A DNA stretch of 12,245 bases, taken from positions 1 to 12,245 of the forward strand of contig CBFGWV010000145.1 in the NCBI GenBank assembly GCA_965652545.1, given 5' to 3'. The stretch is from CBFGWV01 sp965652545 (lineage in GTDB: Bacteria > Pseudomonadota > Gammaproteobacteria > Competibacterales > Competibacteraceae). Numbering within the stretch: position 1 is the first letter of the stretch; each line of letters begins with the position of its first letter. Under the pieces are notes generated by a model. The model searched no databases. It saw nothing but the letters and a program-made list of their open reading frames with translations, and was not told where the DNA came from. This document shows, one piece after another, positions 6,592 through 12,245 of this stretch. Made by a program: the position numbers and the translations under genes.

Positions 6592-7722
6592 CTAAAGAAC
6601 CACCAGATTGTCCCGGTGGATCAGCTCCGGCTCGTCCACATACCCGAGAATGCCCTGGATCTTTTCGCTGGGTTGCCGGGCGATGCGGGCGGCCTCTTCT
6701 GCGGCATAGTTGACCAGCCCGCGCGCGACTTCAGCGCCGTCCGGTCCCACGCAGGAGACGAGCTCGCCGCGGTTGAAGCGGCCCGCGACGGCGGTGACGC
6801 CCACCGGTAGCAGGCTGCGACCGGCGCGGCGCAGCACTTCCACGGCACCGGCATCGATCGTCAACGTACCGCGCACCTGGAGTTGACCGGCCAGCCACTG
6901 CTTGCGTGCGACCACCGGCCCCTGGCTCGGATGCAAGGCCGTGCCCAGCGGCTCACCGGCGGCGATGCGGGAGAGGACCTCAGGCTCGCGGCCCCAGGCG
7001 ATCAGCGTGGTCGCGCCCGAACGGGCGGCCTTGCCGGCAGCGCGAACCTTGGTCAGCATGCCGCCGCGGCCCAGACGGCCACTGCCGCCGCCGGCGATGA
7101 CCTCCAGCGCCGGGTCGCCCGCATGGGCCTCGCCGATCAGCGTCGCATCCGGGTTGCCGCGCGGGTCCTGATCGAACAACCCTTGCTGGTCGGTCAGGAT
7201 GACGTACAGCTCGGTCTCCACCAAGTTGGCCACCAGCGCGCCCAGGCTGTCGTTATCGCCGAAGCGGATCTCGTCGAAGGCCACCGTGTCGTTCTCATTG
7301 ACCACCGGCACGACACCCAGGCGCAGCAGGGTGCGCAAGGTGCTGCGGACATTCAGGTAGCGCTTGCGGTCGGCGGCGTCCTCATGTGTCAGGAGAATCT
7401 GGGCCGTACGGATGCCATGACGCTGGAATGCGACTTCATAGGCTTGGGCCAGACCCATCTGCCCCACGGCGGCGGCCGCCTGGAGCTCATACAAGGCGGT
7501 GGGGCGTTTGTTCCAGCCCAGGCGGCGCATACCCTCGGCCACGGCCCCGGATGACACCAGCAGGATCTCGCGGCCTTGCGCGCGCAGGGCCGCAAGCTGC
7601 GCCACCCAGGCCTCGATGGCCGGTATATCCAGCCCCAACCCGTCGTTGGTGACCATGGCGCTGCCGATCTTCACCACCCAGCGGCGGCTGGCGCCCAACT
7701 GCTGGCGGCTCTTCGGGCTCAT
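6592..7722 (-). CDS. proB: Glutamate 5-kinase
   Basis: Phosphorylates the gamma-carboxyl of glutamate with ATP, the first and normally proline-inhibited step of proline synthesis, in the cytoplasm. It has 376 residues, typical of the two-domain form. The amino-acid kinase domain shows VVKIGSAMVTNDG at 16-28, VSSGAVAEGMRRLG at 56-69, NENDTV at 142-147, FGDNDSLGALVA at 154-165, and GRGGMLTKVRAA at 218-229. A PUA domain follows from about 280 to the end. The ATG start overlaps the obgE stop (ATGA, 7719-7722), so it is translationally coupled to obgE. No proA follows: the next features leftward are the REP-like pair and the shared terminator. Confidence 0.97.
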   Translation of the reverse strand: MSPKSRQQLGASRRWVVKIGSAMVTNDGLGLDIPAIEAWVAQLAALRAQGREILLVSSGAVAEGMRRLGWNKRPTALYELQAAAAVGQMGLAQAYEVAFQRHGIRTAQILLTHEDAADRKRYLNVRSTLRTLLRLGVVPVVNENDTVAFDEIRFGDNDSLGALVANLVETELYVILTDQQGLFDQDPRGNPDATLIGEAHAGDPALEVIAGGGSGRLGRGGMLTKVRAAGKAARSGATTLIAWGREPEVLSRIAAGEPLGTALHPSQGPVVARKQWLAGQLQVRGTLTIDAGAVEVLRRAGRSLLPVGVTAVAGRFNRGELVSCVGPDGAEVARGLVNYAAEEAARIARQPSEKIQGILGYVDEPELIHRDNLVVL

Positions 7723-8774
7723 GGCGTGTCCTCGTCCTCTTCGTCCGCCGGTGCCTCGGGTCGGGCGGTGCTTTCCACATGGTTCATCACTGCCTGGACC
7801 AGCGCATCGGTGCCGGTCTTGGCCAGCGCCGCGATGCGGTACACCGGGCCGTCCCAGCCCAGCGCGTCGACGATGCTTCGAACCCGTTCCTCGCGCTCGT
7901 CCTCGTCGACCAGGTCCAGCTTGTTGAGCACCAGCCAGCGCGGTTTGGCGACCAGTTCGGGGCTGTACTTGGCCAGCTCCTCGATGATGGTCCGCGCGTC
8001 GGCCACCGGGTCGCCGCTGTCGCTGTACGGCGAAACGTCGACCAGGTGCAGCAACAGGCGCGTGCGCGCCAGGTGGCGCAGGAACTTGATACCCAGGCCG
8101 GCACCTTCCGCCGCGCCCTCGATCAGCCCGGGGATGTCGGCCATGACGAAGCTGCGCAAGGGGCCGGCGCTGACCACGCCCAGGTTAGGATGCAAGGTGG
8201 TGAACGGGTAGTTCGCAACCTTGGGGCGGGCGGCCGATACGGCGCGGATCAATGTGCTCTTGCCGGCATTGGGCAGCCCGAGCAGGCCGACATCGGCAAT
8301 GACCTTGAGCTCGAGATGGAGGTTGCGATGCTCGCCCGGGGTGCCGGGTTTGTTTTGGCGCGGGGCTCGGTTGGTGCTGGATTTGTAACGTGTGTTTCCC
8401 AGCCCGTGGAACCCGCCTTTGGCGACCAGCAGACGCTGTCCCGGGCTCACCAGGTCGCCGATGAGCTCCTGGGTGTCGGCGTCACGGACCATGGTGCCCA
8501 CCGGCACCACGACGTCGCGGTCGCTGCCGGAGGCGCCGGTGCAGTTGTCGCCGCGACCGTTCTCGCCGCGCTCGGCGCGGAACACCCGCGTATAGCGGTA
8601 GTCGGCCAGCGTGTTGAGTTCGGGGTCGGCCACCAGGTACACGCTGCCGCCGTCGCCGCCGTCGCCGCCGTCCGGGCCGCCAAAGGGGATGTATTTTTCG
8701 CGGCGGAAGCTGACGGCGCCATTACCGCCGTCGCCGGCCTCCACGCGGATGGTGACTTCATCGACGAACTGCAT
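7719..8774 (-). CDS. obgE: Obg-family GTPase (ribosome assembly)
   Basis: Essential GTPase acting in 50S assembly and in growth and stringent-response control. It has 351 residues. The glycine-rich Obg fold covers about 1-158 (FGGPDGGDGGDGGSVYLVAD at 31-50, and KGGFHGLGN near 119-127). The G domain follows with G1 GLPNAGKST at 166-174, G3 DIPGLIEGA at 213-221, G4 NKLD at 284-287, and a G5-like IAALAKTG at 314-321. A short acidic tail (DEEDED) ends the protein, in place of the longer C-terminal region of some homologues. The ATG start has GAGGAAAG shortly before it. It lies downstream of rplU-rpmA but is separated from rpmA by a strong terminator. It is also called cgtA. Confidence 0.97.
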   Translation of the reverse strand: MQFVDEVTIRVEAGDGGNGAVSFRREKYIPFGGPDGGDGGDGGSVYLVADPELNTLADYRYTRVFRAERGENGRGDNCTGASGSDRDVVVPVGTMVRDADTQELIGDLVSPGQRLLVAKGGFHGLGNTRYKSSTNRAPRQNKPGTPGEHRNLHLELKVIADVGLLGLPNAGKSTLIRAVSAARPKVANYPFTTLHPNLGVVSAGPLRSFVMADIPGLIEGAAEGAGLGIKFLRHLARTRLLLHLVDVSPYSDSGDPVADARTIIEELAKYSPELVAKPRWLVLNKLDLVDEDEREERVRSIVDALGWDGPVYRIAALAKTGTDALVQAVMNHVESTARPEAPADEEDEDTP

Positions 8775-8825
8775 GATCTGCTTTCCTCAACACCGAATGG
8801 AGACGGCGTCTCTTGCGTCGGACAC

Positions 8826-8856
8826 AAAAAAGCCCCGTTCGTGACGGGGCTTTTTT
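8826..8856. terminator. Bidirectional rho-independent terminator between rpmA and obgE
   Basis: AAAAAAGCCCCGT pairs perfectly over 13 bp with ACGGGGCTTTTTT around a 5-base loop. It follows rpmA on the minus strand and should cut most rplU-rpmA transcripts before obgE. An outer 8-bp inverted repeat (TCGGACAC at 8818-8825, GTGTCCGA at 8874-8881) encloses it. Confidence 0.9.
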
Positions 8857-8889
8857 CGGCGATTCGTTGCACGGTGTCCGAATGCCGAT

Positions 8890-9150
8890 TCACTCGGCCG
8901 GGACGACGCTCACGAACTTGCGGCCCTGGGGCCCTTTGGTTTCGAACGTGACCGTTCCGTCCGCCTTGGCGAACAAGGTGTGATCCTTGCCCAGGCCGAC
9001 GTTTGCTCCCGGATGGAAGCGGGTACCGCGCTGGCGGACCAGGATGTTGCCGGCGATCACGACCTGGCCGCCGAAGCGCTTGACGCCCAGGCGTTTGGAT
9101 TCTGAATCGCGACCGTTGCGGCTACTGCCGCCTGCCTTTTTGTGTGCCAT
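8890..9150 (-). CDS. rpmA: 50S ribosomal protein L27
   Basis: Small basic protein near the peptidyl-transferase centre of the 50S subunit. It has 86 residues. It begins MAHKKAGGSSRNGRDSESKR with the exposed N-terminal tail that reaches toward the P-site tRNA. The body shows RFGGQVVIAGNILVRQRGT and FHPGANVGLGKDHTLFA. The N-terminus is the gammaproteobacterial form and lacks the cleavable Firmicutes extension. An AAGGAG ribosome site lies before the ATG. It follows rplU after 31 bp in a two-gene operon and is followed by a strong terminator. Confidence 0.98.
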   Translation of the reverse strand: MAHKKAGGSSRNGRDSESKRLGVKRFGGQVVIAGNILVRQRGTRFHPGANVGLGKDHTLFAKADGTVTFETKGPQGRKFVSVVPAE

Positions 9151-9181
9151 GACACGAACTCCTTAAACGATCAAACCCGGA

Positions 9182-9496
9182 TCAGGCACCGGTGATGCCG
9201 GTGATCTCGACCTCGGTGAAATACTGGCGGTGGCCCATCTGCTTGCGATGGTGCTTGCGGCGGCGGAATTTGACGATATGAATCTTGTCCGCGCGGCCCT
9301 GTGACTTGACGGTGGCAGTAACCTGGCCGCCTTCGACGCGGGGGGCGCCGACGGTGACATTATCGCCATCGGCAATCAGCAGCACCTCGTCGAAGGACAC
9401 GCTCTCGCCGGGAGCGACTTCGATCTTCTCGACCCGCAGCTTCTGACCCGGGCTAACGCGGTACTGTTTGCCGCCGGTCTTGATGACAGCGTACAT
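9182..9496 (-). CDS. rplU: 50S ribosomal protein L21
   Basis: Binds 23S rRNA in the 50S subunit. It has 104 residues, the standard length. It begins MYAVIKTGGKQYRVSPGQKL and carries the basic stretch KFRRRKHHRKQMGHRQ at about 76-91 that binds rRNA. TGI near the end is typical. The ATG start has a GGAG shortly before it. It is the first gene of rplU-rpmA, with its own promoter at 9557-9585. Confidence 0.98.
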   Translation of the reverse strand: MYAVIKTGGKQYRVSPGQKLRVEKIEVAPGESVSFDEVLLIADGDNVTVGAPRVEGGQVTATVKSQGRADKIHIVKFRRRKHHRKQMGHRQYFTEVEITGITGA

Positions 9497-9556
9497 TGTT
9501 GGTTCTCCACAAAACTCTAAGGGCTGGCAGTGCTGCTGGCCGTAGAAAAGCCCGGT

Positions 9557-9585
9557 ATCTTATTGCGCACGCGCCCCACGGTCAA
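9557..9585 (-). promoter_or_regulatory. Probable rplU-rpmA promoter
   Basis: On the minus strand, TTGACC (9580-9585, 5 of 6) is followed by a 17-base spacer and TAAGAT (9557-9562, 4 of 6). Transcription would begin about 55 bases before the rplU ATG. The TGA of the -35 hexamer is the stop codon of the upstream 455-residue gene, so the two genes share these bases. Confidence 0.65.
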
Positions 9586-10949
9586 TGTCCGCTTCCGGGT
9601 ATCTCCAGATTCAGCAATATCACCAGGGCTGCCAGGGCCTGTTTTTCGGCCTTGCTGATCTTGCTGCCGAAGCCGAAGAACCCGCCGGAGGCCTCGGCGA
9701 TGCCCTTGCCCATCCTCAGCAGCTCGATCTTGACCGCCTGCGCCTCATCCGCCGGCAGCCTGCCATCGAGCGCGGCGGCAACCCGTTTCAAGGCCTCCAC
9801 GGGCTCCACCTCGCCCCCCAGTACGGCGCGGGTCTGGGCTTCCATGTCGGCCAGCAGTGCGGTGATCAACTCGCGCATCAGGCCTTGATGGCCGGTGGCG
9901 GCGGCGAGCAATTGCTCCTGGAATTTCCGTATTTCCTTTTTGTCAATCGTGCCGTCGGCACCGGCGACGACGGCGAACACCAGCAATGGTGCCCGCAGCA
10001 GGTCGCGCCACTGGTCCGATGAAAAGGGGCTTGTCGTGGTCGTTTCTTCCGCCTCCACCGGCTTGGCCACGGCGAAGAGATCGGTGATGGCGTGGGATCT
10101 GGCACGGTCCATGAGTGCGGTGAAGCCGGCCTGATCCAGCCCGGGGGCGAAATACAAGTGTTCGCTGAGCCAGTAGCCTTGCCCATCCATCAATGCCGCC
10201 AGCGTATCGACGGCGATCATCAACTGTGGCTCGTCCTCGGCCTCCGGGCGCATCAATGTGTCCGGCCGCAGCACGATGGCATCGGCTTTTGCCGCCAACA
10301 CCGTCGGCACGGCTTCGCTGTAGACGGCAATACGCGCCTCGCGGCCGCTGTCCTTGTCGGACAGTACGATCAGCGAAGCCATGAAGACGTCCTCCTGATC
10401 GATGTAATTCAACCGGCGGAAGCGGTCGAAGAAGGTGCGTGCAAAGTTTGAGGTGTCGGCCAGCATTGGCTCCAGAAAGCGCTTGCCGGCCTTGAGCTCG
10501 GCCCGCGTGCCCATCAGTTGCATGACGCCGTCTTTGTCCTTCAGATAATTGCCGATGACCATGCGCAAGGTGGTCAGGCAGTGTTCCTTGATCCAGTCCC
10601 GCCCGTAATTGCGGGCCAGCACGTCGGCGTTCTGGGCCTCGCCATCTTCCGGCTCGATGAGTGCGCCGCTGGCGCGGGCCACGGTTTCCACCAGCTTCAA
10701 GCCCAGGGTGTAATCGTCCGGGCAGGAGGCGGCAAAAATGCGGGCACTGAAGTCTTTGCCGTCGTACTCCACTTCCACCGGCCGCACCGAGCGCTTGTCG
10801 AGGTAGGCATAACTGGTACCCCGTGGCCACTCCCCGCCGGCGGGTTTGGGCGAGTCGTCGGTGAAGACGATATCGGCCAGGCCGGTGCCGGTCAGCGTCG
10901 GTGCCAGGCTGACCTTGCCGGCGCCGTTGACGTAAAACGTATGGCTCAT
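9582..10949 (-). CDS. Conserved-looking protein with C-terminal TerB-like domain, function unknown
   Basis: A 455-residue protein with no signal peptide or clear membrane span, so probably cytoplasmic. I do not recognise the N-terminal 300 residues; visible features are MSHTFYVNGAGKVSL at the start, DDYTLGLKLVETVARASGALIEP near 78-100, and NYIDQEDVF at 181-189. A polar TTTTS linker near 303-307 precedes a helical C-terminal domain (about 314-447). That domain shows AGADGTIDKKE at 329-339 and IAEASGGFFGFGSKISKAEK at 417-436, as expected for the TerB-like (tellurite-resistance TerB/DjlA) fold. The acidic residues Asp332, Asp336 and Glu339 could bind metal. The ATG has a strong GGGGGAG site six bases before it. 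It stands alone: no other ter genes are visible. A tellurite or stress role would be speculation. Confidence 0.8.
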   Translation of the reverse strand: MSHTFYVNGAGKVSLAPTLTGTGLADIVFTDDSPKPAGGEWPRGTSYAYLDKRSVRPVEVEYDGKDFSARIFAASCPDDYTLGLKLVETVARASGALIEPEDGEAQNADVLARNYGRDWIKEHCLTTLRMVIGNYLKDKDGVMQLMGTRAELKAGKRFLEPMLADTSNFARTFFDRFRRLNYIDQEDVFMASLIVLSDKDSGREARIAVYSEAVPTVLAAKADAIVLRPDTLMRPEAEDEPQLMIAVDTLAALMDGQGYWLSEHLYFAPGLDQAGFTALMDRARSHAITDLFAVAKPVEAEETTTTSPFSSDQWRDLLRAPLLVFAVVAGADGTIDKKEIRKFQEQLLAAATGHQGLMRELITALLADMEAQTRAVLGGEVEPVEALKRVAAALDGRLPADEAQAVKIELLRMGKGIAEASGGFFGFGSKISKAEKQALAALVILLNLEIPGSGH

Positions 10950-11071
10950 CGTCGTCTCCCCCTATCTCGATGAGCGCGACTGTGCCGTAGCCGGCCCAGA
11001 GTGAACAGGGCAGGCTTGTCCGGTAGCGCAGGCGGTGGGTGGACAGGGTGTCAAGCACGCTGAGGCGTGAG
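10950..11071. other. Upstream region of the TerB-like gene
   Basis: The 122 bases hold the ribosome site GGGGGAG (minus strand, 10956-10962) and a TTGACA (minus strand, 11049-11054). No acceptable -10 lies at the right distance from that hexamer, so I do not call a promoter. I see no gene here. Confidence 0.5.
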
Positions 11072-11156
11072 TTTTAGGTTTTAAGTTTAAAGTTTTAAGT
11101 GGGCGTCCTCCCATCACGCCCACGCACCATCTAGTAAAACTTAAAACTTAAAACTT
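11072..11156. repeat. Heptad-repeat element, copy 2 (two inverted AT-rich arrays)
   Basis: The left array at 11072-11099 is TTTTAGG, TTTTAAG, TTTAAAG, TTTTAAG. The right array at 11134-11156 is GTAAAA, CTTAAAA, CTTAAAA, CTT. The 34-bp spacer (11100-11133) contains a 7-bp stem, TGGGCGT (11100-11106) with ACGCCCA (11116-11122). The architecture and orientation match copy 1 at 5827-5960, but the spacer differs in length and sequence. The right array abuts the stop codon of the LysR-type gene. No named family recognised. Confidence 0.83.
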
Positions 11157-12133
11157 CAGTAATGCCTTCTCGCCTCCGGCACCGCCTCGATCGCCTCGTC
11201 CAGGTGAGTGATGAACAACTGCTCTGCCTGACTCAAGTGGGCGGTGGGGTGGATGACGCGATGTACCGAGACGGTCGGTGGGTTATCGCCATCGTGAGGC
11301 GGCAGGCGCCACAACCGTCCGGCCTCGACGTCCGGTTGCATGACGTGGATGGGCAAGGGGGCGATACCGATACCGGCCATGACCAGGCGGCGGACCTCTT
11401 CCAGGTTGTTGGAGCTGGCCACGATGCGGGTTTCCAGCTCCGCCCGCGCACGCCACAAGGCCACCGGGCGCAGCACGTCGTCGACCATATCGGTGCGGAA
11501 GGAGACGGTCGGCAGCCCCACCAAGTCGGCCAGGGAGACATTTGGCTGGCCGAACAGCGGATGGGGCGGCCCGCAGTAGAACCCGAAACGCTCCCGGTAG
11601 ACCCAGCGATAGTTGAGCTCGGCCACCGTATGCCGCACCAGCGCCAGACCGAGGCTGGCCCGCTTCTGCAGGACGGCCTGGGCGACTTCGGTGCTGGTGA
11701 GCACATCGATGCTGAAGGTCACCTCCGGATAGCGGCGTGCGAAGGTGGCCAGCGCCGTGTCGAGGATCGGCGTCTGCACATGGGAGGCCGCGGCCAGCGC
11801 CACATGCCCGCGCACCCGGTCTTCGACCTCGCTGATCAACACCCCGAGGCGGCTGATGCTGCCGTAAATCTGTGCGCATTCGCGGTACAGCGTCTCGCCC
11901 GTCTGGGTGATGCGGAATACACCGTGCCCGCGATCGACCAGGCGTTTGCCCAACTGACGCTCCAGACGCTTGAGCGCCTGAGTCACCGAGGGCTGTGCAA
12001 GACCGAGGCGGCTGGCGGCGCGCGAGATGCTGTTCTCCTGGACGATGGCCACGAAGGTGCGCAGCAGATTCCAGTCCAGTTCGCGGGAAAACCGCTCCAG
12101 GTGGGGGTCCGGCGGGTTGGGTATTTGTTTCAT
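11156..12133 (-). CDS. LysR-type transcriptional regulator
   Basis: A 325-residue DNA-binding regulator with a co-inducer-binding domain. The winged helix-turn-helix spans about 20-80: LDWNLLRTFVAIVQENSISRAASRLGLAQPSVTQ (read here from 19 to 52), then LKRLERQLGKRLVDR at 54-68. A linker helix follows, then a periplasmic-binding-like effector domain from about 107 to 310, with VRRLVMAGIGIAPLP near 247-261. The first 18 residues (MKQIPNPPDPHLERFSRE) extend beyond the usual LysR start. No clear ribosome site precedes the ATG at 12131-12133, so the start is uncertain. The stop codon TGA is at the edge of the heptad-repeat element. No divergent target gene is visible before the window ends, so the regulated pathway cannot be named. 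Confidence 0.93.
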   Translation of the reverse strand: MKQIPNPPDPHLERFSRELDWNLLRTFVAIVQENSISRAASRLGLAQPSVTQALKRLERQLGKRLVDRGHGVFRITQTGETLYRECAQIYGSISRLGVLISEVEDRVRGHVALAAASHVQTPILDTALATFARRYPEVTFSIDVLTSTEVAQAVLQKRASLGLALVRHTVAELNYRWVYRERFGFYCGPPHPLFGQPNVSLADLVGLPTVSFRTDMVDDVLRPVALWRARAELETRIVASSNNLEEVRRLVMAGIGIAPLPIHVMQPDVEAGRLWRLPPHDGDNPPTVSVHRVIHPTAHLSQAEQLFITHLDEAIEAVPEARRHY

Positions 12134-12245
12134 GAATGGGGAGTATCACTCACATCTATTTGATCAATCCAGCATCTTGACCCACGGTTGACGGGTACGC
12201 CGGCATTGCCGCCGGTGGTTAGGAGGCTGTCGGACTTGAGACTGT
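12134..12245. other. Non-coding right end of window, upstream of the LysR-type gene
   Basis: It holds a perfect 8-bp palindrome TTGATCAA (12160-12167), 27 bases before the LysR start, which could be part of a LysR operator. A small CCGGC/GCCGG stem lies at 12200-12215. I could not assign a promoter with correct spacing. The last 25 bases (from about 12221) show no gene. Confidence 0.4.

Noticed and set aside
7779..8951. A 390-codon open frame antisense to obgE
   Set aside because: It is a shadow of a clear Obg GTPase and crosses the rpmA-obgE terminator into rpmA, which argues against a real gene.
9497..9556. Ribosomal-protein leader structure before rplU
   Set aside because: A GC-rich CAGCAG/CTGCC patch allows only short imperfect stems. 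I could not build a convincing conserved leader from this one sequence.
11049..11054. TTGACA (minus strand) as the -35 of the TerB-like gene
   Set aside because: The sequence 16-18 bases downstream is GC-rich (CTGCGC region) with no acceptable -10.

Overview
This is a GC-rich stretch of a bacterial chromosome, almost certainly from a gammaproteobacterium. The block rplU-rpmA-obgE-proB followed by rpsT, murJ, ribF, ileS and lspA is the order I know from Pseudomonas and relatives. The proteins are close to the family norm, and several start at GTG or TTG. The sequence alone does not give me a genus.

Layout, left to right. Positions 1-5774 hold a minus-strand run, transcribed murJ -> ribF -> ileS -> lspA: lipid II flippase, FAD synthesis, isoleucyl-tRNA synthetase and lipoprotein signal peptidase. 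The lspA gene runs off the left edge. A good promoter sits in the murJ-ribF gap. From 5775 to 6072 is a divergent control region with an AT-rich heptad-repeat element, a consensus -35 for rpsT and the rpsT leader. The rpsT gene (6073-6339, TTG start) is the only plus-strand gene. From 6340 to 6591 lies a convergent gap with a bidirectional terminator and two perfect 34-bp inverted repeats of REP type. Positions 6592-9496 hold the minus-strand group rplU -> rpmA -> (terminator) -> obgE -> proB. Positions 9582-10949 encode a 455-residue protein of unknown role with a C-terminal TerB-like domain. A second heptad-repeat element lies at 11072-11156, followed by a LysR-type regulator (11156-12133, minus). 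The last 112 bases are non-coding in this window.

How it fits together: most of the window is core housekeeping for translation (S20, L21, L27, IleRS), ribosome assembly (ObgE), envelope building (MurJ, LspA), flavin cofactors (RibF) and proline synthesis (ProB). The accessory material is the TerB-like protein, the LysR regulator and the repeats. I see no CRISPR array, tRNA, rRNA, intact insertion sequence or recognisable defence system. The most unusual signal is the paired, inverted 7-bp AT-rich array (TTTTARG and its complement CTTAAAA), found in two intergenic places about 5 kb apart. One copy abuts the rpsT promoter where an UP element would lie; the other abuts the stop codon of the LysR gene.
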